Source: Streptomyces sp. MA5143a (GTDB lineage Bacteria > Actinomycetota > Actinomycetes > Streptomycetales > Streptomycetaceae). Taken from it: DNA of 64,000 nt. Position 1 is the stretch's first letter. Every line of letters begins with the position of its first letter. Both the position numbers and the translations under genes were made by a program. The notes under the pieces were generated by a model. The model was not told the origin of the DNA. It did no database searches and worked only from the letters and a program-made list of their open reading frames with translations. Location of the stretch: assembly GCF_900290235.1 (NCBI RefSeq), contig NZ_OLMK01000015.1, forward strand, positions 62,001-126,000, given 5' to 3'. Positions 45,113 through 54,551 of this stretch are shown piece after piece.

Positions 45113-45591
45113 CCGTCACCGAGGCGCCCGCGCCGCACACGAACGAACGAACGAGAGCGCCGGTTCGGACTGGCCGCGTCCCCCGCGGGCCACCTCGAAC
45201 CGGCGCTTCCCCGTTCCCCCCCGTTCCCCCTATCCCCGTCCCCCTTGTCCCCCCAGCCCCCCATTCCCCCGTGCCTCGCTCCCGCCGACCGTCGAGGCCT
45301 CGACCGTGTCGACGGAAGGAGCGGTCGGAGCGCGCGAGCCGTTCCGCCGCCCCGTGCCGGCGGTTCCGGAGCCACGCCCCTTCCCGTGCCTCCACTCTCC
45401 CGTCCGCGCGGCGGGCAGCCCATCCGCGCGCCTACTCATCTCCCCCCGTAGGTACGGGTACTCAGCCCTGCGCACTCACCCCCACGTCCCCCGGTGTCCC
45501 TCTGGTCACGAGGGCGTCCGCGCGGATACTCGCCCGGGCCCGCGCACAGGCCGGGAACCGGTTGTCGGCGGCGCCCGCTAAGGTCGCAGGC
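45113..45591. other. Intergenic region with microsatellite, hairpin and C-tract
   Basis: About 480 bp without a gene. It contains (GAAC)n-type tandem repeats at about 45139-45154, the hairpin at 45156-45207, a strongly C-rich/pyrimidine run on the plus strand at about 45207-45270, and at its right edge the promoter region of the next gene. The long frames here show no family similarity. Confidence 0.5.
45156..45207 (+). terminator. Hairpin terminator after the TetR gene
   Basis: Arms AGCGCCGGTTCG (45156-45167) and its complement (45196-45207) form 12 perfect base pairs; the 28-nt interior can form a second GGCC-rich stem. It lies 43 bp after the TetR stop. Confidence 0.6.
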
Positions 45592-47106
45592 ATGGCAAGG
45601 ATTGCGGTGATCGGCGCCGGGCTCGGCGCCATGGCGGCGGCCGCCCGGCTGGCCGTCGCGGGCCACCGGGTGGTGGTGTACGAGCGCACGACGACCTACG
45701 GCGGTGCGGTGGGCCGGTACGAGCGCGACGGTTTCGCGTTCGACACGGGCCCGACGCTGCTCCCCCTGCCCGCCGTCTACCGCGATCTGTTCCTGAAGAC
45801 CGGCAAGGAGCCGCTGGAGAAGTGCGTCGACCTGGTCCAGGTGGACCCGGCCGCACGGCACGTCTTCGCCGACGGCACGGACCTGCTGCTGCCGAACGCC
45901 TCCCGCGCGGGCGTGGTCGACGCCCTGAACACGGCGCTCGGCTCGGGGGCGGGCGACCGCTGGGGCGACTTCCTGGTCCGGGCCCGCGAGGCCTGGGACC
46001 GCACCCGGCGGCCCCTCCTGGAGGAGCCGCTGTGGCCCGACTGGCAGGTCCTCGCCGAGCGCGAGCCCTATCCGGCGGTGCCCCACAAGCGGCTGCTGCG
46101 CACCCGCCGCGCCGGCACGCTCGCCGAGGTCGGCTCCTGGGAACTGCGCGACCCCCGGCTGACGGCCCTGCTGGAGAGCCACGCCCTGGCGTACGGGCTG
46201 GACCCGCGCACCACCCCGGCGAGCGCGGCGGTCCTGCCGTACATGGAGCACGCCTTCGGCGTCTGGTACGTCCGGGGCGGCCTGAGGGAGCTGGCGCGGG
46301 CCGTGTACGAGCGGTGCCTGGCCCGGAAGGTCGAGTTCGTCCTCGGCGCCGAGATCACCGGGATCGTGGAGAAGGACGGCCGGGCGGCCGGGGTCGAGTC
46401 CGCGGACGGGACGGTGGCCGAGGCGGACTTCGTGGTCGCCGGGGTCGCGCCCGAGGTCCTCGACGGGTCGGTGCGGCAGTCCGTCGTCCGGGGTTCCGGG
46501 GAGGTGCCGGCCCAGCGGGTGCGGACAAGCAGGCTGACCGTGCTGCTCGCGCTGCGCGGGGGCCGGCCGGAGGGCACGGCGCACCGCACGGTGGTGCACG
46601 CGGAGGACCGCGACAGCGAGCTGCAGCCGCTGTTCGGCGCTTCGTCGGGGATGGTCGCGCACCCCACGGTGACGGTGGTGCGCCCGGACGACCCGGCGTG
46701 GGTGCCGGACGCCGGGCACGAGGCGGTCACGCTCAGCTCGGTGGTGCCTGCCCGACCCGACGGGGAGTGGTCGGAGACCGAGGTCCTCGAGCGGCATGCC
46801 CAGGCGGTGATCACCGCCGCCGAGCGGGCCGTGCCCGGTCTCCGGGACCGGCTGCTCTGGCACGAGGTGCGTACCCCCGCGGACATCGAGCGGACGACGG
46901 GTGCGGCGGGCGGCGCGATCCCGGCCCCGGCGCTGGCTGCGGGCGACGGCCGCCTCCTGCAGCCGTCCAACACCACGGCCCTGCCGGGCCTGTTCACGGT
47001 CGGCGGCTGGTCACACCCCGGCGGCGGCCTCCCGCACGCCGGCATGTCGGGCTCCCTGGTCGCGGGACTGATCGTGGAGGGACCGGGCTTCCGCGGCTCC
47101 CAGTGA
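45592..47106 (+). CDS. FAD-dependent amine oxidase/phytoene desaturase-like protein
   Basis: 504 aa from ATG 45592. The N-terminal dinucleotide fold is clear (IAVIGAGLGAMAAAARLAVAGHRVVVYERTTTYGGAVGRYERDGFAFDTGPTLL), and the C-terminal FAD motif is LPGLFTVGGWSHPGGGLPHAGMSGSLVAGLIV. This is the CrtI/desaturase-type layout. No other carotenoid genes are nearby, so carotenoid desaturation is not supported; it may act on another lipid or isoprenoid. The next gene is convergent. Confidence 0.85.
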   Translation: MARIAVIGAGLGAMAAAARLAVAGHRVVVYERTTTYGGAVGRYERDGFAFDTGPTLLPLPAVYRDLFLKTGKEPLEKCVDLVQVDPAARHVFADGTDLLLPNASRAGVVDALNTALGSGAGDRWGDFLVRAREAWDRTRRPLLEEPLWPDWQVLAEREPYPAVPHKRLLRTRRAGTLAEVGSWELRDPRLTALLESHALAYGLDPRTTPASAAVLPYMEHAFGVWYVRGGLRELARAVYERCLARKVEFVLGAEITGIVEKDGRAAGVESADGTVAEADFVVAGVAPEVLDGSVRQSVVRGSGEVPAQRVRTSRLTVLLALRGGRPEGTAHRTVVHAEDRDSELQPLFGASSGMVAHPTVTVVRPDDPAWVPDAGHEAVTLSSVVPARPDGEWSETEVLERHAQAVITAAERAVPGLRDRLLWHEVRTPADIERTTGAAGGAIPAPALAAGDGRLLQPSNTTALPGLFTVGGWSHPGGGLPHAGMSGSLVAGLIVEGPGFRGSQ

Positions 47107-47163
47107 GAACCGGCCGTCGAGAACGGCCGGGGAGCGGCTCAGGACACAGCAGGGAACCGACCG

Positions 47164-48081
47164 TCAGAAACGGTACTGCTGTTCGTCGTAGCCGTTGCCG
47201 TTCCCCTGGTACGGGTACGACTGGTCCGTCGGGAGATCCGACCCGAACGGGTCGTCGGTGTTGCGCTGTTGCGGGACCCAGACACCGCCGGGCGGGGTCT
47301 CGCCGCCGTACGCGCCGTTGCCGTACTGGTCCTGCCCGTCGTAACCCTGCTGACCGTACCCCTGCTGGCCGTAGGACGGGTCGTAGGAGGCGGTGGCGTC
47401 GTAGGTCTGGGTGCCGATGTACGGGTCGGAGTAGGCGGCGTACTGCTGCTCGGACTGGTCGTAGCCGTAGCCCTGCTGGTCGTAGCCGTAGTAGGCGAGG
47501 GCCTCGTCCTGAGCCTGGTCGGCGTTGGCGTAGGACTGGCCCTGGGCCGCCGCGTACGCGTTGTCCTCGCGGTAGACGCCGTAGGTGCTCGTGTCGTCGG
47601 GCATGGGTTCCGGCGAGTACACGGTGGCCGCCCCGGAGGGGGTGGACTTCGGGCGTACGAAGACGTCGTCGTCCTGGTCCAGCGGGTCGTCGTCCTGCTG
47701 GTACGTTCCGGCAGTCGAGGGTTGCAGGTCGGAGACCTCCAGGGTGGGGTCCTGACGCTCCGGTTCGCCGCCCCGGCGGCGCTTCTTGCCGGGCTTGGCC
47801 GCGGGGGCCTCCGCGCCCTCGCCGGAGCGCGGGCGGACGGCCCAACCCGCCTCGAAACCACGGCGGAACGACAGGGTCACATACGTCTGGCCGACCGCGA
47901 AGGCGATCGCGCCGAGGCCGATGACGATCACATTGGGCATCAGGACGCCGAGGACGACACAGAGGAACCCGACGAAGGCGAGCAGCCTCCACCGCAACCG
48001 CGCCTTGTACTGCAGCAGCACCTCACCCAGCAGCCACAACGCGACGACGCCGAACGCGATGTAGAGGACCGTCCAGCCCAT
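47164..48081 (-). CDS. Membrane protein with Tyr/Gln/Gly-rich prion-like tail
   Basis: 305 aa. Two or three hydrophobic segments occupy residues 1-68 (MGWTVLYIAFGVVALWLLGEVLL ...). A basic stretch (PGKKRRRGGEPER) and an acidic linker follow. The last 130 residues are rich in Tyr, Gln, Gly, Asp and Ser with repeats such as YGYDQQGYGYDQ and YGQQGYGQQGYDGQ. I recognise it only as a conserved actinobacterial hypothetical. The tail resembles prion-like, phase-separating sequences of eukaryotes. Upstream metF is on the same strand, 56 bp away. Confidence 0.8.
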   Translation of the reverse strand: MGWTVLYIAFGVVALWLLGEVLLQYKARLRWRLLAFVGFLCVVLGVLMPNVIVIGLGAIAFAVGQTYVTLSFRRGFEAGWAVRPRSGEGAEAPAAKPGKKRRRGGEPERQDPTLEVSDLQPSTAGTYQQDDDPLDQDDDVFVRPKSTPSGAATVYSPEPMPDDTSTYGVYREDNAYAAAQGQSYANADQAQDEALAYYGYDQQGYGYDQSEQQYAAYSDPYIGTQTYDATASYDPSYGQQGYGQQGYDGQDQYGNGAYGGETPPGGVWVPQQRNTDDPFGSDLPTDQSYPYQGNGNGYDEQQYRF

Positions 48082-48136
48082 GTACGCCCCTCTCCCTTGG
48101 CCGCTACGCAGTGTGTCGTACGCGAGTGCGACCGGT

Positions 48137-49069
<933 letters not shown>

Positions 49070-49166
49070 TTAGTCAGGTCGGGGCCGTCCCCCAACCAGA
49101 GCACCCCCTTTTGTCCGCTTTATCGGCTCGGGTGTCCACGCCTTGGACACCGGGCGGCGTGCGGTG

Positions 49167-49829
49167 TCACAGAGCGCGCAGACGCTCGGCGAAGGCCGCC
49201 GCCGCGGCCGCGGGATCGTCGGCCTCGGTGATCGCGCGGACGACGACGACCCGTCGGGCGCCCGCGGCGACGACCTCGTCGAGGTTGCCGAGGTCGATGC
49301 CCCCGATGGCGAACCAGGGCCGGTCGGTGCCCAGCGCGGCGGTGTACCGCACGAGGTCGAGGCCGGGCGCGTGCCGGCCGGGCTTGGTGGGGGTGGGCCA
49401 GCAGGGGCCCGTGCAGAAGTAGTCCACGCCCTCCTGGACGGCGGCCGCCGCGGCCTCCTCCTCGGAGTGCGTGGAGCGGCCGACGAGGACGTCGTCGCCG
49501 AGGATCGCGCGGGCGGCGGGCACCGGGAGGTCGCCCTGGCCGAGGTGCAGGACGTCGGCGCCGCCCGGGTGCGCGGACCGCGAGGCGTGCGCCACGTCGG
49601 CCCGGTCGTTCACGGCGAGCAGCTTGCCGTGGAGGCGGCACTTCTCGGCGAACACCTCCAGGAGCTCCAGCTCCCGTGCCGCCTCCACGCCCTTGTCGCG
49701 CAGCTGGACGATGTCCACGCCGGCGCCGAGGACCGCGTCCAGGAACTCCGGGAGGTCGCCCTGGCGCTCGCGGGCGTCCATGCAGAGGTAGAGACGGGCG
49801 TCGGCGAGCCGGGCAGCGGCGTCGGTCAT
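49167..49829 (-). CDS. thiE: Thiamine-phosphate synthase
   Basis: 220 aa TIM barrel. Diphosphate and HMP binding motifs are visible: [67 protein letters not shown] and [28 protein letters not shown]. It joins HMP-PP and thiazole phosphate to give thiamine phosphate. It is not in the TPP-riboswitch operon (thiOSG) 2.4 kb away and runs on the opposite strand; no riboswitch is visible before it. Confidence 0.95.
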   Translation of the reverse strand: MTDAAARLADARLYLCMDARERQGDLPEFLDAVLGAGVDIVQLRDKGVEAARELELLEVFAEKCRLHGKLLAVNDRADVAHASRSAHPGGADVLHLGQGDLPVPAARAILGDDVLVGRSTHSEEEAAAAAVQEGVDYFCTGPCWPTPTKPGRHAPGLDLVRYTAALGTDRPWFAIGGIDLGNLDEVVAAGARRVVVVRAITEADDPAAAAAAFAERLRAL

Positions 49830-49980
49830 CGGTTGAGTCCCCCGTGGGCGGTGCCATGTCGGTGCGGCGCAGGGCAGCCGGGGGCCGAGGTGGCCCCGGC
49901 TGCCCCACGCCGCACGGTGCTGTTCAGGTGGTGCGGTGGTACGGGTCCTGCCGGTGGTGCGGCTTCTCAGCCTCCGGTGA

Positions 49981-50346
49981 TCACACGGCGAGCGCCTGGG
50001 CCCGGCGCTTCACCTCCGTGCCGCGATTCTCGCTCAGGGCCTGGGCCGGCGTTCCGGGCAGGCTGGGGTCCGGAGTGAAGAGCCACTCCAGCATCTCTTC
50101 GTCGGTGAAGCCGTCGTCCTTCAGCAGGGTCAGGGTGCCGGTGAGGCCCTTGACCACCTTGTCTCCGTCGATGAAGGCGGCGGGGACGTGCAGCGCGCGG
50201 TTCTCACCACGGCGTACGGCGATGAGCTGGCCCTCCTTGACCAGCTGCCGCACACGGGTCACCTCGACGCCGAGCATCTCGGCGATGTCGGGGAGGGTCA
50301 GCCACGCGGGGACGAGAGCATCGATCTTTGCGTCAATCTCGGTCAC
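49981..50346 (-). CDS. Rv2175c-like winged-helix DNA-binding protein
   Basis: 121 aa, GTG start. The N-terminal half is a helix-turn-helix ([45 protein letters not shown]), the rest a helical C-terminal domain ([35 protein letters not shown]). This matches Mycobacterium Rv2175c, a DNA-binding protein phosphorylated by the adjacent kinase PknL. Here the PASTA kinase lies 4.2 kb away across the reductase and thi genes, so the pair is conserved at a distance. Its DNA target is unknown. Confidence 0.88.
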   Translation of the reverse strand: MTEIDAKIDALVPAWLTLPDIAEMLGVEVTRVRQLVKEGQLIAVRRGENRALHVPAAFIDGDKVVKGLTGTLTLLKDDGFTDEEMLEWLFTPDPSLPGTPAQALSENRGTEVKRRAQALAV

Positions 50347-50442
50347 GTCACCAAGACTGCCATCTGGGACTGACAGTGGGTAGCCGAGCGGGGCCCTCCG
50401 GGGGGCGCACCCCCCGGGCGGGGGCGGCGCGGAGCCGCTGTG

Positions 50443-51672
50443 CTAGGCAGTGGCCGCCTTCAGGGGTCTCGACGGGTCCGCGAGCAGGGCGGGGTTCATC
50501 GGGGTGCCCGCCTCGATGAGGCGGCGGCCCTGGGCCAGGTCCCTCGGCCGGCCGACGGCGAGCAGGGCGACCAGGCGGTCCTCGCGCAGCCAGCACACCG
50601 TCCAGGCGGCGCCCGCGGGGTCCCCGCGCCGGACCATGGTGTCGGCGGCGGGGTGGTGCCCCGCGTACTGGACGAACCGGCCGAACTGCTCCGACCAGAA
50701 GTACGGGACGGGGTCGTAGGGCTCGGGCGTCTCGCCGATGATGTTCGCGGCGACCGTCCGGGGGCCCTGGAGGGCGTTGTCCCAGTGATGGACCAGGAGG
50801 CGCTCGCCGTAGCGGCCCGAGGGGAACGACGCGCAGTCGCCCACCGCGTAGACGTCCGGCGCGGAGGTGCGCAGGTGGTCGTCGGCGACCACCTCCCCGC
50901 GCCGGCCCAGTGCGATGCCGGAGTCCCTCAGCCAGGCCGTCGCGGGGCGTGCCCCGATGCCGACGACCACGGCACCGGCCGAGATCCGGGAGCCGTCGTC
51001 CAGGACGACCGTGCCCGGCTCGACGCGCTCCACGCGCGCGTGGGTCCGCAGTGTGGTGCCGCTGTCGGCGTACCAGGCGGTCATCGGCGCGGCCACCTCG
51101 GCGGGCAGCGCCCCGGCCAGCGGCCGGTCGGCGGCCTCCACGACGGTGACCGCGCAACCCGCCTCCCGCGCGGCGGTGGCGAACTCGGCGCCGATCCAGC
51201 CGGCGCCCACGACGACGATGTCGTGCTGCTCGGCCAGGACGGGGCGCAGCCGCTCGGCGTCGTCCAGGGTGCGCAGCAGATGCACGCCGGGCACGCCCTC
51301 CGTGCCGGGCAGCCGGATCGGTTCGGCGCCGGTGGCGAGGACCAGGAGGTCGTACGGAACGGCTCCGGCGGCGGTGTCCAGTTCGTGCTCGCCGGGGCGG
51401 ACGCCCAGGACCTCGCGGCCGAGCCGGAGTTCGATGCCGAGCGCCTCGAAGTCGACGTCGAACGCGGAGTCCTCGGCCTTGCCGAGCAGGACGGCCTTGG
51501 ACAGGGGCGGCCGGTCGTACGGCTGGTGGGGCTCGGCGCCGATCAGCGTCACCTCGCCGGAGAAGCCCTGTTCGCGCAGGGCGACCGCGGTCTGCACCCC
51601 GGCCATGCCCGCACCCACGACGACGACCCGGCGCGCCGTCGTCCCTCCCGCTGCCCGTGTCTGCTCGTTCAC
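50443..51672 (-). CDS. FAD/NAD(P)-dependent ferredoxin-reductase-like oxidoreductase
   Basis: 409 aa from GTG 51672. It has the FAD fold RVVVVGAGMAGVQTAVALREQGF, the NAD(P) fold IVVVGAGWIGAEFATAAREAGCAVTVVEA, DVYAVGDCASFP and a C-terminal reductase domain (PVPYFWSEQFGRFVQYAGHH). This is the rubredoxin/ferredoxin reductase family that feeds electrons to P450s or dioxygenases. No ferredoxin or P450 gene is adjacent, so the partner is elsewhere. The start fits a leaderless transcript: the -10 TATGGT ends 6 bp before the GTG. Upstream frame residues are shadow. Confidence 0.9.
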   Translation of the reverse strand: MNEQTRAAGGTTARRVVVVGAGMAGVQTAVALREQGFSGEVTLIGAEPHQPYDRPPLSKAVLLGKAEDSAFDVDFEALGIELRLGREVLGVRPGEHELDTAAGAVPYDLLVLATGAEPIRLPGTEGVPGVHLLRTLDDAERLRPVLAEQHDIVVVGAGWIGAEFATAAREAGCAVTVVEAADRPLAGALPAEVAAPMTAWYADSGTTLRTHARVERVEPGTVVLDDGSRISAGAVVVGIGARPATAWLRDSGIALGRRGEVVADDHLRTSAPDVYAVGDCASFPSGRYGERLLVHHWDNALQGPRTVAANIIGETPEPYDPVPYFWSEQFGRFVQYAGHHPAADTMVRRGDPAGAAWTVCWLREDRLVALLAVGRPRDLAQGRRLIEAGTPMNPALLADPSRPLKAATA

Positions 51673-51678
51673 CTGATC

Positions 51679-51708
51679 ACCATAGACAACTGACGATCCG
51701 TCAGTCAG
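51679..51708 (-). promoter_or_regulatory. Candidate reductase promoter with palindromic operator
   Basis: On the minus strand CTGACT (51703-51708), an 18-bp spacer and TATGGT (51679-51684), with the GTG 6 bp further. The 17-bp palindrome ACTGACGATCCGTCAGT (51689-51705) fills the spacer. A repressor bound there would block the promoter. No regulator gene is adjacent. Confidence 0.45.
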
Positions 51709-52085
51709 CGGTCGTACGCCGTGACCTGCTCCACGGCGCCGTCCGCCGTCCCGATCTGCTCCACCGTGCTCGTCCCGCTGCCCTGCCTCGACTCCCACTC
51801 CCAGGTCTCCTCCAGCCGCACTCGCCCGTCGGGCAGCTCGACCACCAGGGACACGCAGTGCCCCGACGCGGTCGTCCCGTCGGTCCGCAGCTGGACGTAA
51901 CGGAAGTCCAGCCGGTCACCCTCACGGGTACCCAGGAGGTGGCCGCGTACGACGTCGCCGCCCGCGTAGTCGGCCCAGATCTCGCCGTCCTTCTCGTGGT
52001 ACGCGAAGCGTGTGCGGGTGCCGACCTGACCTGGGGCCTGGTCGGCCACGGGGGCGAGGACGAGTCCGTCGAGCGAGCGGGCCAT
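51705..52085 (-). CDS. Conserved hypothetical beta-barrel-like protein
   Basis: 126 aa from ATG 52085 (MARSLDGLVLAPVADQAPGQVG). Beta-strand-rich, with FAYHEKDGEIWADYAGGDVVRGHLLGT, LDFRYVQLRTDG, SGHCVSL and RVRLEETWEWESRQGSGTSTVEQI. This pattern occurs in a small family sometimes labelled N-acetylglutamate synthase, a name not justified by its fold. Function unknown. It is divergent from the TPP riboswitch. The upstream ATG at 52118 adds 11 residues. Confidence 0.75.
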   Translation of the reverse strand: MARSLDGLVLAPVADQAPGQVGTRTRFAYHEKDGEIWADYAGGDVVRGHLLGTREGDRLDFRYVQLRTDGTTASGHCVSLVVELPDGRVRLEETWEWESRQGSGTSTVEQIGTADGAVEQVTAYDR

Positions 52086-52099
52086 GGCGGGAGGCTCCC

Positions 52100-52128
52100 T
52101 TACTGAGCGATACGGCACGGGCTAGGGT
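52100..52128 (+). promoter_or_regulatory. Candidate thiOSG promoter
   Basis: TTACTG (52100-52105), a 17-bp spacer and TAGGGT (52123-52128), placing the start near 52135, about 10 nt above the TPP riboswitch. Confidence 0.45.
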
Positions 52129-52144
52129 GGGCCACCGTAGAGCA

Positions 52145-52235
52145 CTCGCGGGAGCCCGGACGCACCGGGCTGAGAGGGAGGCTGGCGGCCTCCGACCGTA
52201 CGAACCTGATCCGGGTCATGCCGGCGAAGGGAGGG
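52145..52235 (+). promoter_or_regulatory. TPP riboswitch (THI element)
   Basis: The conserved parts are all present: GGGAGCCC at the P2 entry, CTGAGAGG at 52170-52177, then GAACCTGATCCGGGTCATGCC and GCGAAGGGA at the 3' end. A variable P3 hairpin (GGAGGCTGGCGGCCTCC) lies between. The thiO ATG at 52247 is only about 12 nt beyond, and the GGGAGGGG next to the aptamer end is the likely ribosome site. Control is therefore probably translational: TPP binding hides the site. Confidence 0.95.
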
Positions 52236-52246
52236 GCTGGACGCCC

Positions 52247-53422
52247 ATGTCGCGTACGCACACCTCAGACGTCCTCGTCGTGGGGGGCGGGATCATCGGG
52301 CTGGTCACGGCCTGGCGGGCCGCCCAGCGCGGGTTCACCACCACCGTCGTGGATCCCGGGCCCGGCGGCGGGGCGGCCCAGGTGGCGGCCGGGATGCTCG
52401 CCGCGGTCACGGAACTGCACTACGGCGAGCAGACACTGCTGGGGCTCAACCTGGAGTCCGCGCGCCGCTATCCCGACTTCGCCGCCGAGCTGACCGGGGC
52501 GACCGGCCTCGACCTCGGCTACCGCCGCTCCGGGACGCTCGCCGTCGCCCTCGACGCCGACGACCGGGCCCATTTGCGTGAACTGCACGCCCTGCAACGC
52601 CGTTCGGGCCTGGAGTCGGAGTGGCTGAACGGCCGCGAGTGCCGCCGTCTGGAGCCGATGCTGGCGCCGGGCGTGCGCGGCGGGCTGCGGGTCGACGGGG
52701 ACCACCAGATCGACCCGAGGCGGCTCTCCAGGGCCCTCGTCACGGCCTGCGAGCGGGCCGGGGTCGTGTTCCACCGGGCCCGGGCCGAGGAGCTCTCCGT
52801 GGTGCGGGGACGGGCCGCCGGGGTCAGGACCGACGACGGCGCCGTGCTGACCGCGGGGCGTGTCGTCCTGGCGGGGGGCAGCCACAGCGGGCGGCTCGCC
52901 GGTGTCCCCGACGACGTGCTGCCGCCGGTGCGGCCCGTGAAGGGTCAGGTGCTGCGGCTGACGGTGCCGGAGCGGTACGCGCCCTTCCTGACCCGGACCG
53001 TGCGGGCCGTGGTCCGCGGCAGCCACGTCTACCTGGTGCCGCGCGAGAACGGCGAACTCGTCGTCGGCGCCACCAGCGAGGAGCTCGGCTGGGACACCAC
53101 GGTCACCGCGGGCGGGGTGTACGAACTGCTGCGGGACGCCCATGAACTCGTCCCCGGCATCACCGAGCTCCCGCTCACCGAGACCCGCGCGGGACTGCGC
53201 CCCGGCTCCCCCGACAACGCCCCGCTCCTCGGCCCCACCGAACTCGACGGCCTGCTCCTCGCGACGGGCCACTACCGCAACGGGGTCCTCCTCACCCCGA
53301 TCACCGGCGACGTCCTGGCCCATGTCCTGACCAGCGGGGAACTGCCCGAGGTCGCACGGGACTTCACACCGCTGCGCTTCCGGGCCGGCGCGCCCAGGGA
53401 ACTCTCGGAGCAGCCCGTATGA
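52247..53422 (+). CDS. thiO: Glycine oxidase ThiO
   Basis: 391 aa from ATG 52247, directly below the TPP riboswitch. The FAD fold is VLVVGGGIIGLVTAWRAAQRGFTTTVVDPG; later motifs are GDHQIDPRRLSRALVTACERAGV, VVGATSEELGWDTTVTAGG and LLATGHYRNGVLLTPITGD. It oxidises glycine to dehydroglycine for the thiazole ring. Frame upstream of 52247 runs back through the riboswitch and is not coding. The stop overlaps the thiS start (ATGA). Confidence 0.95.
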   Translation: MSRTHTSDVLVVGGGIIGLVTAWRAAQRGFTTTVVDPGPGGGAAQVAAGMLAAVTELHYGEQTLLGLNLESARRYPDFAAELTGATGLDLGYRRSGTLAVALDADDRAHLRELHALQRRSGLESEWLNGRECRRLEPMLAPGVRGGLRVDGDHQIDPRRLSRALVTACERAGVVFHRARAEELSVVRGRAAGVRTDDGAVLTAGRVVLAGGSHSGRLAGVPDDVLPPVRPVKGQVLRLTVPERYAPFLTRTVRAVVRGSHVYLVPRENGELVVGATSEELGWDTTVTAGGVYELLRDAHELVPGITELPLTETRAGLRPGSPDNAPLLGPTELDGLLLATGHYRNGVLLTPITGDVLAHVLTSGELPEVARDFTPLRFRAGAPRELSEQPV

Positions 53423-53646
53423 GCGCCGTGGACCGCGCCGACGCCCTGGCCGTCCTCGTCAACGGGGAGCCCCGGCGGGTCGCCCCCGGCACCGCCCTCG
53501 ACGCGCTCGTCCTGACGCTCGCCCCGTCCCCGTCCGGGGTCGCCGCCGCGCTCAACGAAACCGTCGTCCCGCGCGCGCAGTGGCCGTCGACGCTCCTCTC
53601 CGAGGGAGACCGCGTCGAGGTCCTGACCGCCGTCCAAGGAGGCTGA
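53419..53646 (+). CDS. thiS: Sulfur carrier protein ThiS
   Basis: 75 aa with the ubiquitin-like fold pattern (VLVNGEPRRVAPGTALDALV ... VAAALNETVVPRAQWPSTLLSEGDRVEVLTAVQGG). It ends in the required Gly-Gly, whose carboxylate is adenylated and thiolated to deliver sulfur to ThiG. Overlaps thiO by four bases; thiG starts three bases after its stop. Confidence 0.95.
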   Translation: MSAVDRADALAVLVNGEPRRVAPGTALDALVLTLAPSPSGVAAALNETVVPRAQWPSTLLSEGDRVEVLTAVQGG

Positions 53647-54444
<798 letters not shown>

Positions 54445-54538
54445 ACGCCGGTCGCCCGTCCGGGCGCGGGACGGTCACAGGTCTGCTGCAGTCCGTCCCC
54501 GTCGCCCCGCAACGGGTGGGGGTGTCCGTGGCGGCTCG

Positions 54539-54544
54539 TAGACT
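54539..54544 (+). promoter_or_regulatory. Candidate -10 for a leaderless kinase mRNA
   Basis: TAGACT ends 7 bp before the GTG at 54552, so transcription would start at or next to the start codon. No Shine-Dalgarno precedes the GTG. No clear -35. Confidence 0.4.
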
Positions 54545-54551
54545 CACCTGC

